A stretch of DNA of 64,000 nt from assembly GCA_017303935.1 (NCBI GenBank), contig JAFLBD010000003.1, forward strand, positions 496,001-560,000. The letters are read 5' to 3'. The notes below the pieces were generated by a model. The model saw only the letters and a program-made list of their open reading frames with translations, did not search any database and had not been told where the DNA came from. Source of the DNA: Armatimonadota bacterium (GTDB lineage Bacteria > Armatimonadota > Fimbriimonadia > Fimbriimonadales > Fimbriimonadaceae). How positions within the stretch are numbered: position 1 is the stretch's first letter; each line of letters begins with the position of its first letter. This document shows, one piece after another, positions 25,604-35,479 of the stretch. The position numbers and the translations under genes were made by a program.

Positions 25604-26131
25604 TCAGGTGGTTACGGGATCGTCAACAAGTTGAGCGACGTACGGAAGGTTTCTGTACTTTTCCTCGTAGTCCAATCCGTATCCTACCACAAAAGCGTTC
25701 GGAATCTCGAATCCGACAAAATCTACGGGTAGTTCGTGCAATCGAGCCTCTGGCTTGCTCAGAAAAGTCACCACAGTCAGGGACTTCGGATTTCGGGTTC
25801 GCCAAACCTGGCAGAGGTGCGAAAGGGTCAATCCCGTGTCGATGATGTCTTCCACGACCACCACGTGCTTGCCTTCGATATTGATGTCGAGGTCCTTACG
25901 AATCTGCACCACGCCGCTGCTCGATTTCTGGCCGTCGTAACTGCTGACCTGGATGAAGTCGGTCATCACGTTCGTGCCGAGGTAGCGGCAAAGATCCGCC
26001 ATGAACAAGAACGAACCCTTCAAAACCCCAATCATGAGCACAGGTTCGTCGCCAAATCGCTCATTAAGCTGAGATCCCAATTCAGCGATTCGGGACTTAA
26101 TCTGTTCTTCGGTGATCAAAGACTTGAGCAT
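25604..26131 (-). CDS. hpt: Hypoxanthine phosphoribosyltransferase
   Basis: The 175-residue protein carries the PRPP-binding motif VVVVEDIIDTGLTLSHL and the N-terminal MIGVLKGSFLFMADLCR of bacterial HPRT. It makes IMP/GMP from hypoxanthine/guanine and PRPP. ATG 26131 gives normal length; the open frame reaches 26269 and would overlap the divergent glycosyltransferase gene. Confidence 0.95.
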   Translation of the reverse strand: MLKSLITEEQIKSRIAELGSQLNERFGDEPVLMIGVLKGSFLFMADLCRYLGTNVMTDFIQVSSYDGQKSSSGVVQIRKDLDINIEGKHVVVVEDIIDTGLTLSHLCQVWRTRNPKSLTVVTFLSKPEARLHELPVDFVGFEIPNAFVVGYGLDYEEKYRNLPYVAQLVDDPVTT

Positions 26132-26209
26132 GTCGGTTATCAGATTGTAACGCCAACTTGAGGTCCCTCGCTGGCAATTCTCAAGGAGAATCCGCAATAA
26201 TCCGGTCGA

Positions 26210-26917
26210 ATGGAACCTTCCAATGGGCATCCCACCGTTTCGGTGCTGGTACCTGCCCTCAACGAACAAGACACCTTGCGCGAGGTGATCGAACGCTTAT
26301 TGGCGTTGCCGATTTCTGCCGAGGTGATTGTCATCGATGACGGAAGTACAGACGGTACACCTGCGATCTTGGCCGAGTTTGCCGGCAAGATCAAAGTCAT
26401 TACCAACACTCACAAATCTGGCAAGGGCAAATCCATTCGCAACGGCTTGCTGGTCGCGGAAGGCGAGTACGTCGTCATCCAAGACGCGGACCTTGAATAT
26501 CTCCCCGAGCAGATCGCTGAGTTGCTCGTTCCGCTCCAATCTGGCCAATCGCAAATTGTCTATGGAACCCGGTTTTCGAATGGATTCCCGTCCGGAATGG
26601 CCATTCCAAACAAGATTATCAACAAGCTTCTCGCCTGGATGACACGGCTCCTGTATGGACAGAAAATAACCGACGAAGCGACCTGTTACAAGGCGCTTTC
26701 GCTCACCCTGGTTCAGCAAATGGAATTGGAATGCACCGGATTTGAATTCTGTCCGGAGGTCACGGCCAAAGCCTCCCGCCTTGGCCAGACCATCCTTGAA
26801 GTGCCGATCAGCTACATCCCGCGCAATAAGCAGGCGGGCAAAAAGATCCGCTGGACCGACGCGCCCATCGCGATTTGGACGCTCGCCAAATACCGATTTT
26901 GGAAGCCAAGCCGTTAA
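26210..26917 (+). CDS. Family 2 glycosyltransferase (DPM1-like)
   Basis: The 235-residue protein has the GT-A fold of family 2: VSVLVPALNEQDTLREVI, VIVIDDGSTDGT, HKSGKGKSIRNGL, VVIQDADLEY (DxD) and YGTRF. No C-terminal membrane helices, unlike many polyprenyl-phosphate glycosyltransferases. Likely acts on polyprenyl-phosphate or a lipid acceptor at the membrane face. A hairpin over its stop codon separates it from the convergent gene. Confidence 0.9.
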   Translation: MEPSNGHPTVSVLVPALNEQDTLREVIERLLALPISAEVIVIDDGSTDGTPAILAEFAGKIKVITNTHKSGKGKSIRNGLLVAEGEYVVIQDADLEYLPEQIAELLVPLQSGQSQIVYGTRFSNGFPSGMAIPNKIINKLLAWMTRLLYGQKITDEATCYKALSLTLVQQMELECTGFEFCPEVTAKASRLGQTILEVPISYIPRNKQAGKKIRWTDAPIAIWTLAKYRFWKPSR

Positions 26918-26925
26918 GGCTTGGC
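26905..26925. terminator. Hairpin at convergent gene ends
   Basis: GCCAAGCC (26905-26912) and GGCTTGGC (26918-26925) form a perfect 8-bp stem with a 5-nt loop spanning both stop codons. There is no T run, so termination would depend on other factors. Confidence 0.5.
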
Positions 26926-29139
26926 AATTGCTCCGCCGCTACCGAACGCCGAGCCCATCCCATTTTTCATCCCTTCAGCAATCTGTTTCTCGGTCTCCGC
27001 GACTTGCTGGCGCACGTTCTGCGGAAGCGATGCATAACTGCCGAATTTCACCGAATTATCCGAGTTGTTTTGGGTCATCGTTCGGGCCAATTCGTAGTAC
27101 TGGAACGGAATCACTTTGAATGTGAACTGCGATTGGGAGGCCATTCGGTATCCGTCGTACTGTGTCCCTTCTAGCCCAGCACCAGGAATCTGCGGTCCTT
27201 GCCCGGAGGTCAGTACGTTGTTGAACGCCAGTTCGCCAACCGACATCGTGACGACTTTGCCTTGCTTCGTGAGTGCTTGAATTGCGGGTTCATTTCGCCC
27301 CGCCATTGTCAACGTCCCGTCGGCAATCAATCCGTTCGGAAGAAGAACCGTTCGCTCGCTCTTCACGTCAACCCCCATTCCGAAGCCCATTCGAATCTCT
27401 CGGGTCTGGGTTCTCTGGCGAGGATCAAGTAAAAATGGACCGTCGAAACTCCAGTAGACCAACTTGTGGACGACTTCCTTCTGGTCAGGCGTCAATGAAG
27501 CCATCGGGACCGAACCGCCGCTCATTAGGACCTTTCTCTGCGCGCCATTCAGCGAGCCGTAAGCGCGATATCCGTCGCGCATAAACGCACCGAAATTGCC
27601 CATCACATCTGCACCAGTATCACCAAAGAGGGACATCGCCAAGATCGTGTCCAATGCCCCAAAATTGGGCACTTCTTCAGGACTTGCAGCGGCGTAAGTA
27701 GCCTTCTGATCGATCGTTAGGTCGGCATTCTTTTCGACAACGGCGAACAAGTCGGCCATGGCGGAGCGATTGTATTGATTCAGTCGCTGCTTGACCGGCG
27801 CGTTCGGCAAGATCTTGATCCAGCCGTTTTCTTGCGACCAATTGGAATCTGCTTGTGACCGCAATGCCTCCACATACGATTCCAAAGTTGGCTTCTTCTC
27901 CTGAACGGCGTTCAGCGTTGCCGCCGCCATCATGTCGCTGTAAACCACGATCAGGTTCTTCCCAGTCCCTTTAGCGAGGCTCTCCATCGGTCCTGAACAG
28001 ATCAGTCCCAGCGGCTCATACTTGTCCGGCTGAAGCAGTTTTTCGCGCCAGTCTTTGGGCAAATTCTTTCCGGCGGAAGTCGGGTCATCTGTACCGCGGA
28101 CAGCGCCGTTGACGTTGATTCGGACGGTGACGCGACCGCCACCCCCCATCATCGCTGCGGGATTCAATCCGGCGTCAAACTCCAGAAGCTCTTTTGGAAA
28201 CTTCAGCTCGGATTCATTCCCAAGCTTCGGCCGATTTTGCTCCTCTTCGTCCATAAATGGAACTTGACCTAGGGTCGCGTTCGCGGTCGCCATAACCTGA
28301 CCTTCGGAGTTAACGACGGACATCGAGGCCATGCCGAAACCACCCATGAACTTGGTGACGACAATATAAATTCCTGCGATCGGTCCGGAGCCCTTGTTGC
28401 TCGATGGACCGCCCATCATCATCCCGATGATTCCGTTGTTCCCTCCACTCGCTTGCAACGCATCATTGAAAACTTGTTGCTCGGCAACCAACTTTTGAGC
28501 AACCGTCATTGCTGTATTGGGTAACCCGAACTGCATCCTAGTCGGATTGAGGGCGTAAACAAACCTTGGCTGACCGTAAGCCGATGCGTAAGCTGAAAGG
28601 TTGATCCCGCTGAGCAGTTGAGTCAGCGCCCGGCCACCAGGCGTTTGCCCCATCAAATTCATGAGCCCAACGCCGCGCCCATTGCCGGATTGCAACTTCT
28701 CGGTCTCGGTCTTAAGTGCTCCAGCAACCTGATTCGCGCGGACAGCATTGAACTCAGGATTCGCCTTGAGGTCATCCAGCCCTGATTGGAGCCCGCGGCG
28801 AATTGAATCAAGAACTTGCGCAGTCTCTTCCTGCTCCATTTTGCGATCGGTGGCAGGAGTGCGCTGCAGAACCCAAACATCGCCATCTTGCATCCATTCC
28901 GATTTGGTCACGCTCGCGAGTTGCGCACGGATTTCCTCTGCCGATGCCTCGACGATATTCAGGCTGATAATCTCGTTCCGGATCGAACCCTTGACGCTGT
29001 ACTGCTCACCCGTCGCCGCGCTAAGTGCCGTCAGGACGCTGGGCAATCGCCCGGCAGGAATGTTCACCGAAATGGCCTGAGCTGACCCCACAGCAGCCAC
29101 CAGCAGTCCCAAAAAGATCGTTCGCTTCAATGATTTCAT
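26914..29139 (-). CDS. Large secreted protein with N-terminal STN-like domain
   Basis: ATG 29139 starts a signal peptide (KRTIFLGLLVAAVGSAQA) with AGAGGGATTT before it. Residues 22-90 resemble the STN domain (secretin/TonB receptor short N-terminal): SVNIPAGRLPSVLTALSAATGEQYSV and VEASAEEIRAQL. The remaining 650 residues contain no secretin or TonB barrel that I can recognise; they are Gly/Met/Asn-rich in the middle (MMGGPSS, MMGGGGR). Function unknown. The same kind of STN protein recurs in Armatimonadota as far as I recall; treat this as tentative. Confidence 0.75.
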   Translation of the reverse strand: MKSLKRTIFLGLLVAAVGSAQAISVNIPAGRLPSVLTALSAATGEQYSVKGSIRNEIISLNIVEASAEEIRAQLASVTKSEWMQDGDVWVLQRTPATDRKMEQEETAQVLDSIRRGLQSGLDDLKANPEFNAVRANQVAGALKTETEKLQSGNGRGVGLMNLMGQTPGGRALTQLLSGINLSAYASAYGQPRFVYALNPTRMQFGLPNTAMTVAQKLVAEQQVFNDALQASGGNNGIIGMMMGGPSSNKGSGPIAGIYIVVTKFMGGFGMASMSVVNSEGQVMATANATLGQVPFMDEEEQNRPKLGNESELKFPKELLEFDAGLNPAAMMGGGGRVTVRINVNGAVRGTDDPTSAGKNLPKDWREKLLQPDKYEPLGLICSGPMESLAKGTGKNLIVVYSDMMAAATLNAVQEKKPTLESYVEALRSQADSNWSQENGWIKILPNAPVKQRLNQYNRSAMADLFAVVEKNADLTIDQKATYAAASPEEVPNFGALDTILAMSLFGDTGADVMGNFGAFMRDGYRAYGSLNGAQRKVLMSGGSVPMASLTPDQKEVVHKLVYWSFDGPFLLDPRQRTQTREIRMGFGMGVDVKSERTVLLPNGLIADGTLTMAGRNEPAIQALTKQGKVVTMSVGELAFNNVLTSGQGPQIPGAGLEGTQYDGYRMASQSQFTFKVIPFQYYELARTMTQNNSDNSVKFGSYASLPQNVRQQVAETEKQIAEGMKNGMGSAFGSGGAIAKP

Positions 29140-29205
29140 AAATCCCTCTAATAGCAGGCTATACAAGTATTTTATCGAATACCGTTCCCGATAGGCACAA
29201 AGTCT

Positions 29206-29217
29206 GAACGATCGTTC
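29206..29217. promoter_or_regulatory. Perfect 12-bp palindrome GAACGATCGTTC
   Basis: The palindrome lies in the 95-bp divergent region between the STN-domain gene and fumC, 18 bp before the fumC ATG. Its form GAAC-N4-GTTC equals the LexA box of Gram-positive bacteria. Binding by LexA here is unproven and fumC would be an odd target. Confidence 0.35.
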
Positions 29218-29234
29218 TGAGTACCATAGTAAAT

Positions 29235-30632
<1,398 letters not shown>

Positions 30633-31014
30633 AAGGGCAAGATTCTGCGCCGCCCGGAGAGAACCTCGGGCACGTAAACGGAAGGCAATTAGGTTGGTGT
30701 GCAGCCTTTGCCTTCCTGTATCCGTGGCTGTCTTTCGCATTAGGTTTCATCAACGATTCGCTGGCAGTATCAGCTGCGGTCGTTCTTCCATTCGTGATCG
30801 CGCTCTATTCTGCTGCGGCTTTTCGCAAGTGGCCACATCGAGTTGCCGCGTTCTTACTTTCCATTGCCATCTGCTGGTTCCTTTCCGAGCAACTCCTGTT
30901 GTTATTAGCGAAATCGCGTTAGTAACCGCTTAGATTTCGATGATCGGATTACATCCAAAATCAACCGCCCAATTCACCAAGATTCCAGACCGCCGCGAGT
31001 GCCATACTTGGGGC

Positions 31015-32484
31015 GTGTCGCCAGAAGAGTTTGATCGGCCTAAGGAAGAGTGTGGCGTTTTCGGGATCTATGCTCCCTCTGAAGAAGCCGCACGATTGAC
31101 CTTCTTTGGACTCTTTGCCCTCCAACACCGCGGGCAAGAGTCGGCGGGAATCGCCGTGAGCGATGGCCACCTGGTGAGGATGCACAAGGACATGGGCTTG
31201 GTCAGCCTGGTGTTCAACGAGGAGATTCTCAAGACGCTACCCGGCCATATCGCGATCGGGCACAACCGCTACAGCACCACCGGAGCCAGCGTTCTTCGAA
31301 ACGCGCAGCCGATTTTTTGCCAAAGCATGGTCGGCGAAATCGCGGTCGCGCACAACGGCAATTTGATCAACACCCGCGAACTGCGAACCGAGATGGAAGC
31401 TTGGGGCGAGCATTTCGACAGTACAGGCGATAGCGAAGTCATGGCGCGCTTGTTGGTGCACTACATCCACCTTGGCCCCGAACAAGCCGTTATCGAAACC
31501 CTGAAGAAGATTCGTGGAGCGTTCAGCGTGACCGTTCTGCTGATGGATAAATTGATCGGATTCCGCGATCCAAACGGCGTGCGGCCCTTGGTGATCGGCA
31601 AGGTCGCCGACGGCTATGTGCTTGCCAGCGAGACTTGCGCCTTCGGTCCTATCGGTGGCACGGTTATCCGTGAACTCGAACCCGGCGAAGGTGTGGTGAT
31701 CGACAAGGACGGCCCACGGTTCTTCCGCGCCGCCGAATCTCCCGCAGCCACGATGTGCCTGTTTGAGTTCATCTACTTCGCCCGACCCGATAGCCGAATG
31801 TACGACACTTCGCTCTACAAGGCGCGCGAAAGGATGGGCGAGGCTCTGGCCCGAGAGCATCCGGTTGACGTGGATGTCGTGGTTCCGGTCCCCGATTCTG
31901 GGATTCCTGCCGCGCTGGGTTATAGCCGCCAATCCGGGATTCCGTTTGGAGAAGGAATGACCAAGAGTCGCTACATCCACCGGACGTTTATCCAGCCGGA
32001 CCAGCGGATTCGAGAGCTCGGCGTTCGGATGAAACTCACTCCGCTCGAAGACAATATTCGGGGCAAGCGGGTGGTTCTCGTTGATGATTCGATCGTCCGT
32101 GGGACGACCACCAAGCAGATCGTAAAGTTGCTACGGGACGCCGGCGCGACGGAAGTTCACGTTCGGATTACCGCGCCACCGATCAAATTTCCTTGCTTCT
32201 ACGGCATCGACATGGCCTCGCGTGGCGAATTGATCGCGTCGCACAACACTGAGGCTCAGATTTGCGAAACGATCGGTGCGGACTCGCTTGGCTACCTCTC
32301 GATCGAGGGCGCGACGACCGCAGTCAGCCAGAGCGGAGAGGGTTTTTGTTTGGCCTGCTTCACCGGGAACTATCCGATCCCAGTTCCAGAAAATGTCAGC
32401 AAAATGGCGTTCGAAATGCCTCCAGACGTCGGGACTTTGGCGACAGTGGGAACGGGTCAGACGCCGCTCTTTGAAGAGAACTAA
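31015..32484 (+). CDS. purF: Amidophosphoribosyltransferase PurF
   Basis: First step of purine synthesis (PRPP plus glutamine to phosphoribosylamine). GTG 31015 gives a 12-residue propeptide before the catalytic Cys of ECGVFGIY, as in the Bacillus-type enzyme; the frame is open to ATG 30940. Seen: ALQHRGQESAGI, GHNRYST, PRTase motif VLVDDSIVRGTTT, and four cysteines in the positions of the 4Fe-4S ligands (MCLFEF, FPCFYG, FCLACF). Confidence 0.95.
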   Translation: MSPEEFDRPKEECGVFGIYAPSEEAARLTFFGLFALQHRGQESAGIAVSDGHLVRMHKDMGLVSLVFNEEILKTLPGHIAIGHNRYSTTGASVLRNAQPIFCQSMVGEIAVAHNGNLINTRELRTEMEAWGEHFDSTGDSEVMARLLVHYIHLGPEQAVIETLKKIRGAFSVTVLLMDKLIGFRDPNGVRPLVIGKVADGYVLASETCAFGPIGGTVIRELEPGEGVVIDKDGPRFFRAAESPAATMCLFEFIYFARPDSRMYDTSLYKARERMGEALAREHPVDVDVVVPVPDSGIPAALGYSRQSGIPFGEGMTKSRYIHRTFIQPDQRIRELGVRMKLTPLEDNIRGKRVVLVDDSIVRGTTTKQIVKLLRDAGATEVHVRITAPPIKFPCFYGIDMASRGELIASHNTEAQICETIGADSLGYLSIEGATTAVSQSGEGFCLACFTGNYPIPVPENVSKMAFEMPPDVGTLATVGTGQTPLFEEN

Positions 32485-32966
32485 GCCGATTGAGCGCGCA
32501 TTCGCTCGATCACTTCGCGCGAATAGCCCAACACTTCTTCGACCAGCGGGGACCAGTTGTAATAAATTGCGTGGACTTTGGTTGGGCAAATCAGCTGTCG
32601 GCCAAGCGATTCTTGCGGACACGTGATTTCACCTAGCGCTTCGACTTCAGCGACAAACACATCCGCCCAGCGCACTTCTCTGCGCTCGCTCACGCGGTAA
32701 CAACCGAGATATTGTAGGTCGCGCAGCTTCGCGCCAGCCTCTTCGACCGCCTCACGACGAGCGGCTTCGATAGGTTCTTCAAAAGGTTCGACTCGCCCGC
32801 TCGGAATGCACCACCCACGGTCTTCGATGTTGCAAAGCAGCACTTGATCGTCCAGCCAGCAGAACACGAGGGATGCAAAGGCTCTTAGCGGCGCCCGATA
32901 AGGCGCCGGATAAAAGACCAACTGCTGTCGTCCGTGTTTTCCGACTGGAAACTTTCGCGTTGCCAT
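32481..32966 (-). CDS. Nudix hydrolase
   Basis: The 161-residue protein contains a complete Nudix box at about 57-79 (G-x5-E-x7-REA-VEEAGA: GRVEPFEEPIEAARREAVEE). It would cleave a nucleoside diphosphate derivative; substrate unknown. It lies 3 nt after lepB in the same direction and overlaps the purF end by 4 nt. Confidence 0.9.
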   Translation of the reverse strand: MATRKFPVGKHGRQQLVFYPAPYRAPLRAFASLVFCWLDDQVLLCNIEDRGWCIPSGRVEPFEEPIEAARREAVEEAGAKLRDLQYLGCYRVSERREVRWADVFVAEVEALGEITCPQESLGRQLICPTKVHAIYYNWSPLVEEVLGYSREVIERMRAQSA

Positions 32967-32969
32967 AGG

Positions 32970-33425
32970 TTACAACCACCGCTTGAGTACAATTTTACCG
33001 AGAATTCTTTCACTTTCTACGGGGCCAAATCGCCGGGAGTCTTCACTCACATCGCGATTGTCACCAAGAACATAGACCATGCCCTGTGGCACGGTGTAGT
33101 CTCCTTCCGCGAGCGAGTAGTCCTGTGGAATGTTCAACCAATCCACTTTCTCCCCGCCTAACTTGTATACCCTCTTAATGTAATATTCACCGGGCTCTTC
33201 TCCGCCAATCACAACCACATCACCCGCGTGAATCTTGCCTACCAGCCAGTAGGCGTTGCTGGCAAGGAGTCGATTGCCGTTCAAAAAAGTCGGCTCCATT
33301 GACTCCCCTTGCACTTGAATTGTCTTAAAGTTTAGGTTGAAAAAGTATACAAATCCGAGCAGGAGCAGGAGACTCGAAGTCCCCAGCGTGATCAGACTTT
33401 TCTTGTTGGTGTTTTCCTTTTCCAA
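32970..33425 (-). CDS. lepB: Signal peptidase I
   Basis: Compact 151-residue type I signal peptidase: one N-terminal membrane helix (10-30), catalytic Ser42 in QGESMEPTF, catalytic Lys84 in YYIKRV, and GDNRDVSEDSR near the C-terminus. Starts at TTG 33425 with AGGGAG about 8 nt upstream. First gene of a two-gene operon with the Nudix hydrolase. Confidence 0.93.
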   Translation of the reverse strand: MEKENTNKKSLITLGTSSLLLLLGFVYFFNLNFKTIQVQGESMEPTFLNGNRLLASNAYWLVGKIHAGDVVVIGGEEPGEYYIKRVYKLGGEKVDWLNIPQDYSLAEGDYTVPQGMVYVLGDNRDVSEDSRRFGPVESERILGKIVLKRWL

Positions 33426-33444
33426 ACTTTTGACTCCCTGAGCT

Positions 33445-33453
33445 TGCTATACT
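33445..33453 (+). promoter_or_regulatory. Extended -10 promoter candidate
   Basis: TGCTATACT (TG at 33445, -10 TATACT at 33448-33453) lies 44 nt before the DUF4446 start in the divergent region with lepB. No good -35 is seen, as allowed for extended -10 promoters. Just downstream GAACTT and AAGTTC (33466-33481) form a 6-bp inverted repeat with 4-nt spacer. Confidence 0.45.
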
Positions 33454-33496
33454 GTGAATCACTTCGAACTTACCGAAGTTCAACCTGATTAGTTGT

Positions 33497-34015
33497 ATGG
33501 ACGTCCTGACAAAGAACATTGGTCCACAGATTCCCCAACTGGTTCTATTCTTATTGTTGGCTGTGCTCGCGCTTTCCTGTATCGTCGCGGTGCAAGCTGC
33601 TCAGTTTAAGAAACTAAAGAAACAGTGGGGTGGATTGATGAAAGATTCGCGAGGCGGCTCACTCGAAGCCTTGCTCACCGAACACTTAGGGGATCGCAAG
33701 TCCGTCGCAGCTGCTCTTGACGCGCTCGATAAGCGTGCGACAAATCTCGAACGAAAGGTCGCCGGAGCGCTTCGATATGTTGGGTTGGTGCGATTTGATG
33801 CTTTTGATGATGTCGGTGCTTCCCAAAGCTTCGCCCTCGCGTTCTTTGACGAGAACGGAGACGGCGCGGTGATCACATGCCTGTACGGTCGAAATGATTG
33901 TCGAACCTACGGCAAAATCTTGGAAGGAGGTAGATCAGACCGCAGTCTGACCGCCGAAGAGCAAAAAGCAATTGATGCCGCAGCTCGTGGCGGAAAAGCT
34001 GTGCTGAGCGTATGA
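33497..34015 (+). CDS. DUF4446-family membrane-anchored protein
   Basis: The 172-residue protein has one N-terminal membrane helix (14-35), a charged helical segment and the DUF4446 core: RYVGLVRFDAFDDVGASQSFALAFFDENGDGAVIT. Function of this family is unknown. It overlaps the next gene (ECF sigma) by 4 nt (ATGA), so they are co-translated. Confidence 0.85.
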   Translation: MDVLTKNIGPQIPQLVLFLLLAVLALSCIVAVQAAQFKKLKKQWGGLMKDSRGGSLEALLTEHLGDRKSVAAALDALDKRATNLERKVAGALRYVGLVRFDAFDDVGASQSFALAFFDENGDGAVITCLYGRNDCRTYGKILEGGRSDRSLTAEEQKAIDAAARGGKAVLSV

Positions 34016-34602
34016 GCGGCGCACAATCCGATATGGTTCTAGTCGAACGCTCGCGTGCGGGCGATCGACAGGCTTTCAACGACCTCATTTATCGGCACGA
34101 GAAGCGGGCATACCAATACGCATTTCGACTGACGAGCAACCCCGAGGAAGCATCAGACATCGTCGCCGATGCGTTCGTCCGGGTTTACAATGCTCTCGGC
34201 AATTTCAAAGGCAACAGCGCTTTCACGACTTGGCTCTACCGAATTATCACGAACTGCTACCTCGACGCCAGAAAGAAAGACAAGTCCAAGTACAACGTAA
34301 GCCTGGACAGCACGGTGGCTACTGGCGAAGGCGAAGTCGAGCGTCAGATTGAAGACGATGGCCCCGGCCCAGCCGAAGAAGCCGAGCGGAATGCCCGCGA
34401 ATCTGCCATGCAACGCGCGCTCAACAAGATTCCCGAGTATCAAAAGTCGATGCTCATCATGTATCACGTCGAGAACCTGACTTATGAAGAGATCGCTGAT
34501 TCCCTGGACTTGCCGATCGGCACCGTCAAGAGTCGTCTCAACCGCGCCCGGCTAAGTCTCAGAGAATTACTTGCCAAAGAGTCGGAACTCTTCTCGCTAT
34601 AG
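34012..34602 (+). CDS. ECF-family RNA polymerase sigma factor
   Basis: The 196-residue protein has region 2 (DLIYRHEKRAYQYAFRLT, EASDIVADAFVRVYNAL, FTTWLYRIITNCYLDARRK-like) and region 4 (NKIPEYQKSMLIMYHVENLTYEEIADSL, then GTVKSRLNRARLSLRELL). It is followed after 28 nt by a membrane protein with anti-sigma topology. Confidence 0.92.
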   Translation: MSGAQSDMVLVERSRAGDRQAFNDLIYRHEKRAYQYAFRLTSNPEEASDIVADAFVRVYNALGNFKGNSAFTTWLYRIITNCYLDARKKDKSKYNVSLDSTVATGEGEVERQIEDDGPGPAEEAERNARESAMQRALNKIPEYQKSMLIMYHVENLTYEEIADSLDLPIGTVKSRLNRARLSLRELLAKESELFSL

Positions 34603-34630
34603 TCCAGTCCAAATTTCTGGAGATCAGCCT

Positions 34631-35479
34631 ATGAAGTCAGATAAAGCCCGAGAATTCTTCTCTTCTTATTACGAAGGGTCGCTGGATTCGAGTTTGCGAA
34701 CGCAATTCGAGTCGTTAATGCAGAACGATCCTACATTGCGCGAGGAGTATGCCGATTTTGCGGCGTCTCTCGATTCTCTCGGCGCGTTATCAAAAGTTGA
34801 CATCGAAGTGCCTAGCGATCTCCACGAGCGCATTTCGGCAAGGCTTGATCGGCACATTTATGAGCAGAATCAAGCTAAGCCGAAGGGTTTTGCCGCATTC
34901 AAAAAGCTCTGGATGATCGGCGGGCTCGTCACCGGCGCGGCGGCAGCAACTTTGATGTTGATGAACAACAACGCCGCAACCTCGTCTTCCGAAGCAAATG
35001 TGATTTCGATCCCGACCGCGACTCAAAAGGTCAGCCATCTGGACATCGAATCGGTCGCCGGTGAGACACGGTTACTCTTCAATGCGACCGCGAATGAGGT
35101 CATCACTGTCACCAGGCTCGCCGATGGCACAGAGCTGGACACCTTCCGAATGGCAAAGGGCGACAAGCTCTCGTCGAAGCTCTCAAATTCGGGAAAAGGA
35201 CCGCTCACACTAAACGTGCAACGACAGAATGTCCAAGAGTCCTTCATTGTGGTTCTGCCTGGAAGCGAAGCCAAGTCGCAACTTGACGGAGAAGGCAATT
35301 TGGTCGAGCTCGCCGAGGCAATGGCTGGAAGCTATCAAAAGACGGTCGTGCTCTACTCCAAAGCACAAGATAGTTTGTTGCGCTGGACGCTCAGCGAGCA
35401 GGCTGTCACTCAGCCCAAGCTCTCGACCCCTGGCATCATCATCGAAACCAAGGGCGACTTGATCAAAATCCGAAACTGA
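34631..35479 (+). CDS. Probable membrane anti-sigma factor
   Basis: The 282-residue protein starts at ATG 34631 with GGAG 8 nt upstream. Residues 1-85 are a charged helical region (REFFSSYYEGSLDSSLRTQFESL) as in anti-sigma N-termini but without the zinc HxxxCxxC. One membrane helix lies at about 95-112, followed by a beta-rich C-terminal domain (about 120-282). Role inferred from gene order after the ECF sigma gene. Confidence 0.72.
   Translation: MKSDKAREFFSSYYEGSLDSSLRTQFESLMQNDPTLREEYADFAASLDSLGALSKVDIEVPSDLHERISARLDRHIYEQNQAKPKGFAAFKKLWMIGGLVTGAAAATLMLMNNNAATSSSEANVISIPTATQKVSHLDIESVAGETRLLFNATANEVITVTRLADGTELDTFRMAKGDKLSSKLSNSGKGPLTLNVQRQNVQESFIVVLPGSEAKSQLDGEGNLVELAEAMAGSYQKTVVLYSKAQDSLLRWTLSEQAVTQPKLSTPGIIIETKGDLIKIRN

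Noticed and set aside
31237-31980. Minus-strand frame of 247 residues opposite purF
   Set aside because: Antisense shadow of a conserved enzyme.
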